Assembly (NCBI GenBank): GCA_963854735.1 | Contig: OY978100.1 | Coordinates: 62,001-126,000 of the forward strand | DNA length: 64,000 nucleotides | Reading direction: 5' to 3' | DNA from: Marvania coccoides | Lineage: Eukaryota > Chlorophyta > Trebouxiophyceae > Chlorellales > Chlorellaceae | Translations under genes and position numbers: made by a program | Notes under the pieces: generated by a model | What the model saw: only the letters and a program-made list of their open reading frames with translations | Told to the model about the DNA's origin: nothing | Database searches by the model: none | In this document: in pieces, positions 11,391 to 23,427 of the stretch | Numbering within the stretch: the first letter of the stretch is position 1 | Layout: each line of letters begins with the position of its first letter

Positions 11391-11679
11391 CTTGGTTTGT
11401 AATTAGTGGCCCGCCGCCGCTTGAATTCGAGCTCCCGCGCACCACTGCGCCTTTCCCAGTGCAGTGGTATTAAAAAAATACTGCGATGGTGCAAAACAGC
11501 TCTTAAAATGGTGAAATTTCAAGGAACATGGAACGCAGCAAGCAACGCAGATGATTGAAAATTGCACAAAGACAGGTGATGTTCAAGGGTGTTGTGTGTG
11601 TTGACAAGACTTTCCAATAGAAGGTGATTGATAGTGCTCGTTAAACAATCCAAGTGGGCATGTATTTCTTTGATTTTAT

Positions 11680-12671
11680 TTAATTTTTAATCTTTTTTCC
11701 CACTCGCCCCGCCTCCCGCTCCGCTGCGATCAGCTTGCAGGCCACCTTGTGCTGCCACAAGTCGTGCACATTTGGCACCCCTCCCTCGCCTGCCTTTCTC
11801 AGCGCCATGCAACCCAGACGCCCGCATGGAAGCGTCCCAAGCGCTTTCGTTCAGCAAGACCGCGAGCTCCCTTCCTCGTTTCACTCAAAAGCGCCCCTGC
11901 CAGCATAAAAACCCTCATAAAACCCTCATAAATCCTGCCATGAAATTTTCAACGTCCATTTGGACAACGAGGCGATTTATTAGGCTACCCGCTGCCTCTT
12001 GCGCCAAATTCACCAAGGAACACAGAAGCTCGCGCTGCTTGCAAGTTTGCGTACACACGGTTCTTCACTTGAGAAGCTCCTGGGATGTAAACAGATACTA
12101 CTTTCACAGCTGCAGTGATAAAACCATGCATGTGCAGCAGCGGCACCCTAATATTATTGCTGCCGTGCAGTGGATCGTCACCGGACCTGCTACATACATA
12201 CCTAAATACATACTTTACACGCGACGCCAAGAGGGAAGCAAGCCAGCCAAGCCTTTCCAGCACCTCCAAGAAGTGGTTCAACTGTTCATTCAGGGGATGC
12301 ATGCCAAGGTGGCTCTGCAAAATTTCACCAACTTCCTGAAAATATTTTTCAGGTTGCCAAAAATGGGTCGTCATTAGAATACACAGCGCTCTAGGATCAT
12401 AAAATATTTCTTCCGGTGGGCTGGGCCGCAACATGTCGAGTAGATGAACAGCCACGAAGGAGAGAGCTTTTGTCAGAGACGGGTGAAATGTGGCTGGCAT
12501 TTTAAGATATCCATGGGTGGCCAGGATTGCGGAAGCAGTCTCTCTGCATGCAGCATTTACTGCACCTATATAATCGGAAGGCTCGGGTCGAGAGAAGAAG
12601 TGTATGCCACCTACACGTGGCAAAAGAGCAGCACAGGCAGCAAAAAGGCTCAAATGCACCACATACCACAA
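11680..12671 (-). CDS. Unrecognised protein with N-terminal hydrophobic segment
   Basis: Two exons, 12014-12671 and 11680-11789, 255 residues. It opens with a signal-peptide-like stretch (MWYVVHLSLFAACAALLP) and continues as a mostly helical protein with motifs such as EEIFYDPRALCIL and LNEQLNHFLEVLERLGWL, and a basic C-terminal end (GRVGKKIKN). The second exon was chosen because it keeps frame (TTCCTTG|GTGAAT to GGCAG|GCGAGG) and gives a natural helical ending. I recognise no family. The composition resembles real protein and the frame is long and uninterrupted. An upstream ATG or exon is possible. Confidence 0.5.
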
Positions 12672-13224
12672 CGAGCAAGATGCATGATTACATTAGAAGG
12701 TAATAGTACCGGGTTGGAAGCATGCATGCTCTAGCAGCTGAAGACTAGCCACATTCCAAGAATTAGTCGAGGCGTAGGAATCGATCGTCGGATAGCAATC
12801 GATCTTATATATACCGTGAATTTGGGCGTACAATGCACCCCTCCCCTCCCCCCCCCCCCTCTTTTCTCCGCGTTCTTTTCTGCCAGCATGAAGAAATAAT
12901 CCTGCTGATGATTGACGTATGGCAAGCTTTTTATTCCAATGCCCCTGAGACAGAGTTGCCAGTGTGGTTTTATGGCACTCTCCGCATGATCCAGAGTCGA
13001 TGCCTCTTCATTTGTTGCCCCCGACTGCTCTTTCCGTTGTTTATCAAATTTAGCAAAAATAATCAAGCAATATAAAACTATACAAACCATTGCATTGTAT
13101 CATACTGAACATATCAAGTTGCTGGTCAAAGGTTATCATTCCAAACAAAAATTAAAAAAACATTTCCAGTGGTGTCCTACTCCTAGAATTCCTCGTCCCA
13201 TTTAAAATTTCGATAGCTGCCTTG
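12672..13224. other. Spacer with a doubtful minus-strand frame and a C-rich tract
   Basis: Holds a C-run near 12839-12862 (CCCTCCCCCC-type) and a 119-codon minus-strand frame (13090 to 12731) without recognisable motifs. Nothing supported. Confidence 0.4.
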
Positions 13225-14250
13225 CTATGCGTCCGCCTCGCCCGCAAAGAACGCCTCCCTGATCTGCTTGATGGTGTCCTCCGGCCCGCACACCGTGTGC
13301 CCCACCGTCGCCTCGCTGGTGTAGATCTCAAAGTCGTTGCCGCCCTCAAACGTCTTGTCCCCGAAGAAGTGGATCTCGTCAAAGTCCTCCTGCACAAACC
13401 GCAGGCAGTAGGTCTTGTCCCAGCCGCGGGGGAACACGTCGAACGAGATCTGCCCCCCAACGGAGTACACCAAGTCAAGGTGCGGAAACCGAGCTTTCAG
13501 AGCATCAACGAAGCGCTTCCGCACACCCGTCTTGAGGTCATGCACCTCGAAGGCGTCGCGCTCCTGCTGGCTGCAGTTGCGCCCGATGGGGGAGACGTTG
13601 AGCATGCCGGCCCGGAACTCAATAAAGGTGCCGCGCTTGAGGGGGATGTCGTCGATCTCAGACATGTAGCGCAGCAGGAAATTAATGACCTCCTTGAGGG
13701 CTTCCTCTCCCAGGTGCTTGCTGAGAGACTGCTTGGCGATGAGGTCGCCTTGCTTGTAGGCCACCAGCCCATTCTCAGTGAACACGTAGTCAAAATCCTC
13801 CAAAACTGCAGCAAAGTGGGGATTAGAGAGAGAATACAACAGATTAAAATTGAAGGGTGAGGTGGGGCACAATTTAGGGGCCATCAGGGGAGAAAACCGA
13901 CCCTTTTCATTCCTCTGCTAAAAAGTAAATTGAATTCTCACCGCTCTCCCCCAGCTGCTCGAGCTGCTTGCTCATGTCGGAGCCGCCCACAATGCCGATG
14001 CTGATTTTTTTGCGCAGCTTGGCTAGCTCCTTCTTCATGGGCGCCTCAATGGCCTGCACCAACCAACCAAAATTCACAAGCAAAGACAACTGTCAGCGGT
14101 GACACCCAACAGGCCAGGAGGTCAGGAAGCAGCGAGGCGCCGCCAGGATCAGCTAGCTGTGATTTTTCTGATATTTATGCTCACGTTTCTGGGCACCGTC
14201 AGCGTGCCATCCACATCGAACAGAGCCAGCACTCGCTTGCCTTCAGCCAT
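13225..14250 (-). CDS. PMM: Phosphomannomutase
   Basis: Three exons: 14185-14250, 13942-14053 and 13225-13805, giving 252 residues, the family size. Converts mannose-6-phosphate to mannose-1-phosphate for GDP-mannose, feeding N-glycosylation and ascorbate synthesis. HAD motif I is FDVDGTLT with the nucleophile and acid/base aspartates at residues 12 and 14. The cap-domain segments [36 protein letters not shown] and [16 protein letters not shown], and the final [16 protein letters not shown] (metal-binding loop), all match eukaryotic PMM. Cytosolic, no targeting peptide. Introns are about 130 nt. Confidence 0.95.
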
Positions 14251-14682
14251 GGTGCCTGCAGTCGCATGTGGGGTGAAGGCGTAGTGAGTATACAGTTGTG
14301 ATGACCAATATTGATGCTGGAGAAGGAAAAAAGTGCACAAGGAGAGGCACGTTAAAAGACGGATTGCATCTTTCCCCCGAATTTTCCTCAAACTCACCAA
14401 CCTCGCGATCCACGATTGGATCAGGCAGAATATTGAATGAGTATATCAAAATGCGCGTGTAACAGCGAAGTCAAGCACCGAACTAGGTGTTCTCTTTCTT
14501 TTCTTCTACGTGTTCCTTGGAAAAAATGGCCTGCGAGCTGCAAAGCCAAATATAGTGTCTGTACATTTCATTTTAGTGACGCCGTCTCCATCGGTACCCC
14601 ACAGGCGCCGCTGGAGCAACAATTTTTCGTTGAAATCAATAATTTCGTTAATAATTTAGTTTATTGTTTATTGCATTTCACA

Positions 14683-16161
14683 ATGGCAGTCCCAGCTCAC
14701 CGCCTGGTGCAGCTTGCTGCCTTGATGCTGGCATTGGTCGCACCAGCCGTGGCCGTGCGTGAGACCAAGTACTATGACGCTCTGGGCGTGGCCACCGACG
14801 CCGATGAAGCTACAATCAAAAAGGCATACCGCCGGCAGGCGCTGCGCTACCACCCCGACCGCAACCCTGACAAGGCTGACGCGGAGCAGCGCTTCAGAGA
14901 GAGTGCGTTGCTCTATGCACATTTCCTTGCTGAACAACGCCTTTGCTATCGCCACTCCAAAATGATTTATAAATCTCTTCCCCCCTTCCTAAAAATAACT
15001 CTGGCTGCAGTCGCTGCCGCCTACGAGGTGCTGTCTGACGCCGAGAAGCGCCGCACGTACGACCGATTCGGCGAGGCAGGCCTCGACGGAAACGGCGGCG
15101 GCCCAGGCGGGCCTGGCGGACCCGGGGGATTCCACTTCCAGCACGGCGACCCCTTCAACATATTTGAGCACGTGTTTGGCGGCCGGGGGGGTGGCGGGCA
15201 GCGCGTCCAGTTCGAATTCGGGGGCGGCGGCGGCGGATTTGGCGGCATGGGCGGTGGAATGGGTGGCGGGCAGCGGTTTCACCAGCAGCAACAGCAGCAG
15301 CGAGGAGGGGGGGAGAGCCTGTACAAGGACGACGCTCTGGTGCAGGAGCTGGATGAAGACACGGTCCCTGAGGGCGACGGAGAGCACTGGGTGTGGGCGG
15401 TCGAGTTCTACGCCCCCTGGTGTGGACATTGCAGGCAACTTGCGCCAAAGTGGAGACAAGTGGCTTCCGCGCTGCACGGAGTCGTTCGCGTGGCAGCTGT
15501 CAACTGCGAGGCTCAGCAGGGGGTGTGTCAGGCGCAGGGCGTGCAGGGGTACCCAACAATCAAGGCTTTTAAGCAAGGGAAATGGGTGGAGTACCGCGGG
15601 GACCGGTCAGCGACGGCGCTGCGTGACTGGGCGTTGGGACTGCTTCCCGCAGACAGCGTCACCGGGGTGGCCAAGCCGGCGCAGCTGGACGGCTTCTTGA
15701 AGGCCAGTGCTGCGTCCAAGTGGGGCGTAGGGATGCTGCTGCTGACCGACAAGTCCGCCACCAGTGCGCTGTACAAGTCGTTGGCGCTGCGGTACAAAGG
15801 AAAACTGGCGTTTGGTGAGGTGCGCAGCGCCAACAAAGCGCTGGCGGCACACTTCAACATAACAAAGTACCCCACGCTGCTGGCGGTGTGCGGTGGGGAC
15901 GCGAGCGCCACGATTCCGTTCACCGAAGAGATGAAAAACAGCAGGCTTACCAAGTTTTTGAATGGATTCTATGGCGGCAAGCGCTGCGCTGAGGCGATCG
16001 CGCTGAGCCCCAACACCGACTTTGGGAAGATGCGCGTGTCGCAGCTGAAGCAGCTGCTGCAGGCCAAGGGGATGAGCTGCAAGGACTGCGTGGAGAAGTC
16101 GGATTTCGTGAAGAGACTGAAGGAGGTGTTTGGCGGCAACGGTGAGGAGGTGATGAGTTGA
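14683..16161 (+). CDS. ER J-domain / thioredoxin protein with MANF-like C-terminal domain
   Basis: Two exons, 14683-14902 and 15011-16161, 456 residues. A signal peptide (hydrophobic [17 protein letters not shown]) is followed by a J domain with HPD (RYHPDRNPD), a glycine-rich linker, a Q run, then a thioredoxin domain with active site WCGHC and a second thioredoxin-like domain without a CxxC. The last 40 residues ([20 protein letters not shown] and after) match the SAP-like C-terminal domain of MANF/CDNF, including its CxxC (CKDC; CKGC in animal MANF, from memory). The role is inferred as an ERdj5-like reductase or chaperone working with BiP. There is no KDEL-type tail (ends EEVMS). The 108-nt intron has a length divisible by three and no stop, so retention would add 36 residues in the J domain. 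Confidence 0.88.
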   Translation: MAVPAHRLVQLAALMLALVAPAVAVRETKYYDALGVATDADEATIKKAYRRQALRYHPDRNPDKADAEQRFRESALLYAHFLAEQRLCYRHSKMIYKSLPPFLKITLAAVAAAYEVLSDAEKRRTYDRFGEAGLDGNGGGPGGPGGPGGFHFQHGDPFNIFEHVFGGRGGGGQRVQFEFGGGGGGFGGMGGGMGGGQRFHQQQQQQRGGGESLYKDDALVQELDEDTVPEGDGEHWVWAVEFYAPWCGHCRQLAPKWRQVASALHGVVRVAAVNCEAQQGVCQAQGVQGYPTIKAFKQGKWVEYRGDRSATALRDWALGLLPADSVTGVAKPAQLDGFLKASAASKWGVGMLLLTDKSATSALYKSLALRYKGKLAFGEVRSANKALAAHFNITKYPTLLAVCGGDASATIPFTEEMKNSRLTKFLNGFYGGKRCAEAIALSPNTDFGKMRVSQLKQLLQAKGMSCKDCVEKSDFVKRLKEVFGGNGEEVMS

Positions 16162-16511
16162 CGGAGCGATTTTTTTCCCTCTGATGTGACATAACTTGTG
16201 AAAATTGGGAATGTCCCGTCGCGCTCAAAGCGTCTGTTTATGGGAATGAGTTATATATCTATATATATAACTATAAGGAAGGGGTGGTTTCAGGGCGTGG
16301 GCCATGGAAGAAGAAAATACCCCATTCGTACATCTTCCCTCAGGGGGCAGAGTTATTGAATATATATGCGTTTGTGAAAATTATCTCGCTAGCTCGATTA
16401 TCGAAAGGGGCCTCGCAAGGGGCCTCGAAGGGTTTGAAACAAACCAATATGAATCGAAAATATGTCGTGTTCCACAGGCATTTGTAGCACCTTGAGCCAA
16501 CCTCAATTCAA
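16162..16511. other. Spacer with TA-rich repeat
   Basis: 3' flank of the J-thioredoxin gene and 5' flank of the lipase gene, with an alternating TA tract at about 16252-16270. Short open frames exist but no coding signal. Confidence 0.5.
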
Positions 16512-19500
16512 ATGCCGCAGCTTAAGCTCTTTAATCGGCGCTGGAGATTGGCCACGGGCGAGTCTAACACGCTTGAATAACTTTTATTTTTTTCCAATCG
16601 AAGTGGTCTCGGGATTTTCTGTCAGTATCGCTCAATCAATGCCCTCCTGTACTTCATGTTCTCACCCTGGGTATATCATCCCTTCATCCTCATTCAACAC
16701 AAATGATCATTATGTCTTTTTTTTTCCTCGCCTCAATTTTGGTTTCTCCGCCCATTCCTGCAGACACCCTCCCCGTGTTGGCCGGCTTCTTGGCCATCTT
16801 CCACGTCGCCTTCCTCGTGATCCTGTCCATTGTCACCAGTTTGACGGAGTCAAAGGACTACACCTGCGACCAGAAGTTCCAAGTTCATTTTGCGTTGTTC
16901 GGCACGCTCGCCCTCTACCTGCTGTCCCTGCTCAACGAGTGCGCCGTCGTGGGAGTCGGGCTGCGAGGAGGCCCGCTGGAGGAGCACCGCCGCTGGCTGA
17001 TTCGCCCCCTCCTCTACAACCACACCGTGCTTTGGGTGGTGACATTCGGCCTCACGTGCTTCAGCACCTACCTGGCGACTTCCCCAACTATTTCCAACAC
17101 ATGCTGGAGTAATAACCCCTGCGAATCTGTGCAGTCCATCGTCCCATCCTCCTGCACTCTGGATGGAACTGAGGTGCGGCTGACAGACGCGTGCCAATTG
17201 ATCACCAACAACCCCAACGACTTTGACCTCTGCTTCAACGAGTGGTTGGACTACGCCTCCACCGCGGCTGTGAGCTACTACGCCGGCACACGGCTAGATG
17301 GCAAGCCCGCCTTCCGGCCGGTTGAAGCTACCGCCTACCAGTGCAATAAATCCATCCAGGTGGACTCCCAACAGTTTACCGATTGGCTGATGGCGCTGCC
17401 CAACCAAGATTCGATCGATCTGGACCCTGAACAGGCGGATGAGAACGCCAGCGACAGGGTGACACTGGCGGTTGAGAAGGTGCGCTCGGCGTTGGCTAAA
17501 ATTTGTTTATTTATTTAGTTTGTTAGTTGGAAGAAAATAATTTATGGGGGTATAAAATATTTAATTACAATGAATTAATGCAGGTGTTTTTGATTTGGCT
17601 CAACATCACTGAGTCTGCCAACAGCACCGGGCAGGACGCGCCATGGTACGCGCAGTGCCAGGACGCCAGATGCCGGCGCATGATTGATGCGGGCGACAAC
17701 TGCACCGACTGGGAGGCGCTCATCAACCTTCCAGAGTCCACCAGTCGCAAAACTGCCTATCAGGCAACGGTGTACAGCAGCTGGGCGCTGCTGCTGCTAC
17801 AGGTGGTGGTGGTGTACTTTGCGTTCAACGCATTTCCAGCCTACGACGAGAAATCAGCGTGGGAGGGGCAGCTGCAGGGGTGGGGGCGGTGCTTTGGGTG
17901 CAAGCAGCAACTGCAGGAGGTTGCGACGCAGGAAGGGGAGTCCGCGACCACCGAGATTGGAGGGCTGCTGCACCTGCTGTTTGGCGCCATTGATCTGGAC
18001 CCCACTGATGAGTTTCTGGGCATGTATTTGGTTGGGGAGCGGCAGCGTGCGCGGCGGTACCGCGTCATAACTTCTGCAGTCAAGGATTTGGGGGTGGCCA
18101 GCGAGGAGAGCAGCTCTCAGGCGATGTCAAAGTCGCGCTGGCAGCGGTTCAAGGACGGCATCAAGCGCAAGAGCGAGCGATTTGTGGACTGGTTGCACTA
18201 TCGAAGTGATGTCAAGCTGGAGCGGACGATGGAGGACGCGGGAGCCCCTCAAGGCGAGTCCCACCGCAAGCTGGACGCGCTGGAGGACGGCGAGGCGGGT
18301 GGGGTTGAAGGCATAGAAGAGACGGAGGCGGCGCCAAAAGCAGTGCCGCTTCCAGCCATTTCGGAGAGTACACAGAGCAGCCCCAACTTGTCGTCTTTGC
18401 CGCCCTCTCCCTTCGACCTCCCCGTTTCTGCGTTTCCTACTGCCGTTTCTGCCGCCGCTGCACCGCTGCCGCTCGCCGCCAGACCACGCAGCTTCATCCC
18501 GCCCTCCGTGGTCCACAGCTTCGTGCGTTTAATGACGCTGCGCCCGAGGTCATCTATGGAGGTCGGGGTTTCCTCCGAGGTGGTGGAGAGTTCGGCGCTG
18601 AGCGATGGCATGAAGAAAAAACTGGTCGTGGAGGACCGCAGCACGCCGCTGGTGACGCCTGTCATCATCAAAACCCCGCCTAAGGGCGTGAACATAAGCT
18701 CGTACGAGGCTGCGCTGCGATGTGGCCTCTTCAACGCCCCAGAGGTGTCGCACGCCAAGCTGGAAGAGGCGCTGAGACTCAGCAATTTCGCCCAGGCAGC
18801 CTACGGGCTGCAGACCGTCCGCTGGAAGACAGCAAAGTGAGTAGGAAGGACAGGGCGCTTGTTTCATACAAACAGTTCTTTCCCACGCATAGTTGCTTAC
18901 TAATATTCCGTTTCGTCATTTTCCGCCCCAACTCCCTGCAGCTCTCTCATCGGGTGCTGCGAGTCCTCCATGGACTGCTTGCTGAGCTGCTTCTCTCCCG
19001 TCAACACCGAAGCCCACTTCCGCAAGCGCAACTTTGATGCCATCCTGGGCATCACGGGGGTGGACGCGGCAGACCTGCTGTACGTGTCGTACACCAACGC
19101 CGCCTTTGGCGCCCTCCCCTACCTGGTGATGCTGCACCGCCCCACCCATTCAGTCATCGTCTCAGTCAGAGGCACCGTGGGCGTCAACGACCTCAGTGGG
19201 TTTTTTTTTTTTTTTTTTTTGAGAGCCAAGCAGATATCACTGATAATGTGATACAAAACGTTTGAATTAAATTCATTTTTTATAATTTAAAGTAATTATT
19301 CTCTCACTACGCCCCCGGTCCATTGCTTTTTGCCCCCAGTTACCGACCTCCTTAGCAGCCCCATTGACGCCTCAGACTCGCTCCCCCAGTGGGTGCGTGA
19401 GGAGGCAGGCCCCGAAGCCCCACTGTTTGCCCATTCTGGCATTCTTTCTTCCACCAGGGCAGTGCTGCGCGACTTGGAGGAGAGCGGGCTGCTGGACTCA

Positions 19501-20367
19501 ATGCTGGCGCGCGCCGGCAGCCCCACTGAGTTCGCTGCCGAGCTGGACCGCAGCTTAGAGTCAAAGACGTCGGCGCAGGCGCAGTTGGAGACGATGGGGG
19601 CGGAGGAGGACGTGAAGCTGGACCTCAGGCGCGCGCAGAGCATCGTCACTGAGGCGGTAGGCAACCGTGGGTGGCGGTTGGTGGTGACTGGGCACTCTCT
19701 GGGGGCAGCGGTGGCGTGCATGCTGTCTTTCCACCTCCGCCACCACTTCCCTTCGCTGCGTTGCTTCGCGTTCTGCCCCCCAGGGGGACTGATGTCTGCT
19801 CCGCTGGCCGCCATCTCCCGGCAGTTTTGCACCTCGGTCGTGGTGGGATGCGACGCCATCTCTCGGCTCACGATCCCCAACACCCAGCGCCTCGTGGACG
19901 ACATGGTGCTGGCGCTGGCGCGGTGCAAGCGCCCCAAGCTGGCCATCGTGTTTGACATCCTAATGGGGCGGCGAAAGAACGTGGAGAGCACGCCCCCCAC
20001 GTTTTGCGCGTTCGATGACATCGGACAGGAGGCAGAAGAGGTGCTTAGAAGGTACGTGGCGACTTCCAGGCTGCACGCAGAGAGCGCCGAGCTGCGGAAC
20101 CTGGGGCTGCCCGGGCGCATCATTCACCTGCGCCCGTTTGGCCCCCCTGCGAAGCAAAAGGCGGCGAAAGGGAAGAAGAGCGAGGACCTGTGGGACGCGG
20201 TGTGGACCAGCGCCGAGGATCTGGCGCAGGAAGGCATCATGCTGAGGCTGGACATGCTGAAGCACCACCGGGTGCCCACGCTGCAGTCTGCGCTGCGCAG
20301 CGCGGTGGCCGGAGAGGTTACCCGGTTGGCCAGTGGGAGCAAAATTTCGGCGGACAACACAGTGTGA
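16512..20367 (+). CDS. sn1-specific diacylglycerol lipase-like (class 3 lipase)
   Basis: Five exons: 16512-16557, 16764-17479, 17584-18836, 18942-19195 and 19340-20367, giving 1098 residues. The start MPQLKLFNRRWRLAT mirrors the N terminus of DAGL proteins (basic RRW before the first membrane helix). Exon 2 encodes about four hydrophobic segments and a cysteine-rich extracellular-type loop with N-x-S/T sites. A long, low-complexity cytoplasmic region follows in exon 3. The catalytic serine is in VVTGHSLGAA at about residue 876, within the alpha/beta-hydrolase core. It would cleave diacylglycerol to a monoacylglycerol and a fatty acid. Intron 1 uses a GC donor (ACGG|GCGAGT), the only choice that keeps frame with exon 2. 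Intron 4 starts with a T run of about 20. Confidence 0.85.
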
Positions 20368-20789
20368 TTGATGAATAATTCTGGTTGGTTGGTTGTTTGG
20401 TTGTTTGGTTGGTTGGTTGATTGGTCGGTTGTTGGTGTTTATAAACAAATAATCTAAGCAAAAATCTGCGGTACTTCTCTCGAATCATGCCATTTTGTAT
20501 TGCTCCGTATTATCTTCGATTCTAAGGTTTTTCTTACCTTTTTCGACATACGTTGCTCTGCACGTGCGCCTTTCATGTTAAACCTGTTGAAAGAACCTTT
20601 TTTTTTTTTAACAGTTTTTTTTTTTATTAAAAATATTTCTTGCGCATTCATAGAGCAAACATGGAGAAATGTAGCGATGCAGTGTGTTGGAATGGGCAAT
20701 ATCTGTGGGCTATATCCTCACCAAAAGAGAAAAAATATCATATCAAAATCGATCCATAAAGGCAAAGCAAAAAGTATCAAAACGCCATT
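20368..20789. other. Spacer with GGTTGGTTGTTT simple repeats
   Basis: Just after the lipase stop, 20382-20430 is a run of GGTT/GTTTGGTT repeats, followed by AT-rich DNA with A/T runs near 20600. No gene seen. Confidence 0.6.
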
Positions 20790-21501
20790 TCAGTACAGGC
20801 CCGGCGTGATACCCCACAGGTGGCCGTAGCTCAGCCAGGCAAACAGCCCCGTCCCAAAAATTGAGAGCATCATGATGAGGTAAATCACAGACAGCGTGTT
20901 CCACCTACATTGGAATAGAAATTATGGGTAATGAATAACCATATAACCGTATAATACTATCTCGTCAATGCGAATATTTTGCTCCGGTCAGCGTTCAAGG
21001 CTTTGAAAAAGTGAACCATTTGAAATGCTCACCGGCCCCCTATGTAGACGTCGCCGTCCCACTGCGATGAAGATAAGTGTTGTTCGACGTGGGCCTCGGC
21101 GCGTCTTTCTGCTTCGAGATACTTCTGTCGGATGATGGCCAGCTCGTCGCCAATGCTAGAACCTCCGTGCAGCTTGGGGTTCTTCAGCTGCTCGTACTCT
21201 TCGGGAGTAAAGCCCTTCTTGCGGCGGCCGCTGATGATGGGCACAATGTCCTCATCGTCGCTCTGCAAGTTGGGTATGGCAAACGGCAGCGGAAATGCTC
21301 AAATTCTTGAAATACACATTTTTTTTCTCCTACCGGCCCCGTAAGAGCTCCAACGTGTGCCCTAAATATCTTTTGGGGTCGTTAATTGTCACTCACAGCG
21401 CGGACGACGAGGCGAGCCACCCTGACAGGGGACCTGGTTTGCAAATACGGCCTGGAAACCAGCGGACGTGGCCGCCCCAGCATAACAGATGTCAGCTTCA
21501 T
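20790..21501 (-). CDS. Small plastid single-pass membrane protein, function unknown
   Basis: Three exons: 21397-21501, 21033-21262 and 20790-20904, 149 residues. Exon 1 is a transit-peptide-like sequence, rich in R, V, S and P and ending VARLVVRA. Exon 2 is soluble and acidic then helical (RKKGFTPEEYEQL, RQKYLEAERRAE). Exon 3 is one membrane helix (LSVIYLIMMLSIFGTGLFAW) with a short aromatic tail ending GLY. All three junctions keep frame and total 450 nt. The arrangement suggests an integral thylakoid or envelope protein. I do not recognise the family. Confidence 0.65.
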
Positions 21502-21802
21502 TATTAAATGAAAAAAAATGTATCAATATTTATTTGCCAATTTAATTTACCGGCACCGCTGCCATCATGAGAGAAGTTTCGATATTTTTGTGACGTGGCA
21601 TCGCGTTGACTCCCCCGCGCAAAATTTCTTCAGCCTCCCCAAATGCATATGCGTGCAGAGTTCCCCCAAAGCGTTGAGCCGCTTCCTGTGCGGTTGCACT
21701 GATACACTACACCGCTTCCGAAACGTGTCCTCATGACCGCCTCCAAAACCCTTCAATTTTATTCTTATACATTTCAAATATCTCCAGAAATACAAGGGAT
21801 GC

Positions 21803-23040
21803 TTAAGCTGATTTCAACTTCTCCTCCACCACCGCCAGCTGCTCCTTCAGCCTGGACGCCTCCGCCTCCAGCGCCTCCTTGCTACCTGGCGGCGGCGGCG
21901 TGTACGCCTTCACCAAGTGCCTCGAAAACTCCCTCAGCGCATCCACCCCGCGCACCTCCTCCTCCAGCAACGGCATCTTCACGATGTGGAAGTCTTCATA
22001 CAGGTCGTAGAACTGCAGCAGGTACTTTTGCTGCATGCGCACGCGCGCCGCCAGCAGCTTTGAGCTGCCGACCCCCTCAGGAAAAATTATCTGGTTGATC
22101 ACCACGTTGCGGGAGTCGATCTCGAAGCGCGCCAGCTCCTGCACCAGCCGCTCCGTCTCATAGAGTGATAGAAACTCGGGGATGCACACGCACACAAATG
22201 TAGTCAACTCTGGGTCTTTAAACTGCGAGTTGACCTCCTCCACGATGCGTTTCAGCCCCTCCAGCTTGGACATCGCCTGCCCAATCACGTCCTCCCCGCC
22301 CGGGCCCGCAAACATCGAGGATGCGGTGGAAAGCAGGCCGCCAAACGAGTCACGCAGCGACATCAGTTTTGACAACCCCTTTTCCAGGGTGGTGGGGAAC
22401 TGCAGCAGGCGCAGGGTGTGCCCCGTGGGCGCGGTGTCGAACACGATGGCGGAGTAGTCCATCGACTGCACCTGTTTCATGACCTCTGCGAAGCTCATGG
22501 CCTCGTCGATGCCGGGGATGGAAGTGGAAATGTCGGAAAAGAAAGAACCGGCTTCGGCGAGGCCCTCGATGGCCTCAAGCTCGCTGGTGTCGGGGTTGGG
22601 GTCCACTTCCTGGAGAAAGAGGTTGGTAGCAATAAAAATAAAAATAGCCTTAGAAGAGGTTTGCGACTGCTATTATACCGAAGAGAAAACTTGCAATAAA
22701 GTGCAGCAATGTCATTTTATCGTATTCACAAACCAAATGCGCCGCCCCTCCTAATAAGCCACCTCACCATGGCGTACAGGTTTGCGAATCCGTCCACCAG
22801 GGTGGGGTTGCGGGTGAATTTTTGCCGAAAGGCGTCGCTCAGGTTGTGAGCGGGGTCGGTGGAAATGATCAGCACGCTCTCGCGCACCTCCGCCAGCTGC
22901 ACGGCCAGACTGCACGATGTGGTGGTCTTGCCCACGCCTCCTTTGCCGCCCACGAAGATCCATTTCAGTGATGTTTGTTCCAGCACGTTCTCGAGAGTAG
23001 GGGACAGCTCTTCAGCATCAACGAATGCCGAGTCCGACAT
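21803..23040 (-). CDS. GET3: GET3/ArsA-type tail-anchored-protein ATPase
   Basis: Two exons, 22768-23040 and 21803-22609, 359 residues. The deviant P-loop [10 protein letters not shown] is at residues 31-40; switch I ([12 protein letters not shown]), [12 protein letters not shown] (switch II) and the PLLEEEVRG strand follow. It binds tail-anchored membrane proteins and hands them to a membrane receptor using ATP. No transit peptide precedes the ATPase, so a cytosolic GET3 is inferred. The position that carries the zinc-binding CxxC in yeast and animal GET3 (after NQIIFPEG) has no cysteines here. The C terminus ends as a charged helix. The gene is divergent from HCF101, about 390 bp away. Confidence 0.9.
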
Positions 23041-23427
23041 CAATCAAGACACAGCTGGTTTTGAGGGTTTACGAAGCGTAATATAAGGACTCCACAATAA
23101 ATGATTCGAAAAAAAGATAAAAACAAAGAAACAGGCAGGTCTTCTTTGGAGTTATGCGGATACAGGATGGATTTATCAAGCCAAATCAATATGAATTAAT
23201 ACGAAATGAACGTGCCCCAAGCATTCAGCGACCTCCATCAATGCTTTGAATTTCTCAAAGCATGAGATAAATAGATAAAATCCGAGGCTCTGAAGACGTA
23301 CTTCGCATCAATTAATAATAGTATTACATTGCAAATTCATTGGCAGCACAGCCAGCGCCCGCCACCCTGAGAACATTGTTGTTGGAGGAAAACAATTTCA
23401 TTTTGTATATTTTTTTCTTCACTTGAA
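23041..23427. promoter_or_regulatory. Shared intergenic region between divergent GET3 and HCF101
   Basis: 387 bases of AT-rich DNA separate two divergent start codons, so promoters of both genes must lie here. No specific box could be identified with confidence. Confidence 0.4.

Noticed and set aside
12731..13090. 119-codon minus-strand frame
   Set aside because: AT-rich with a glycine run from a C-tract; no motif or splice context.
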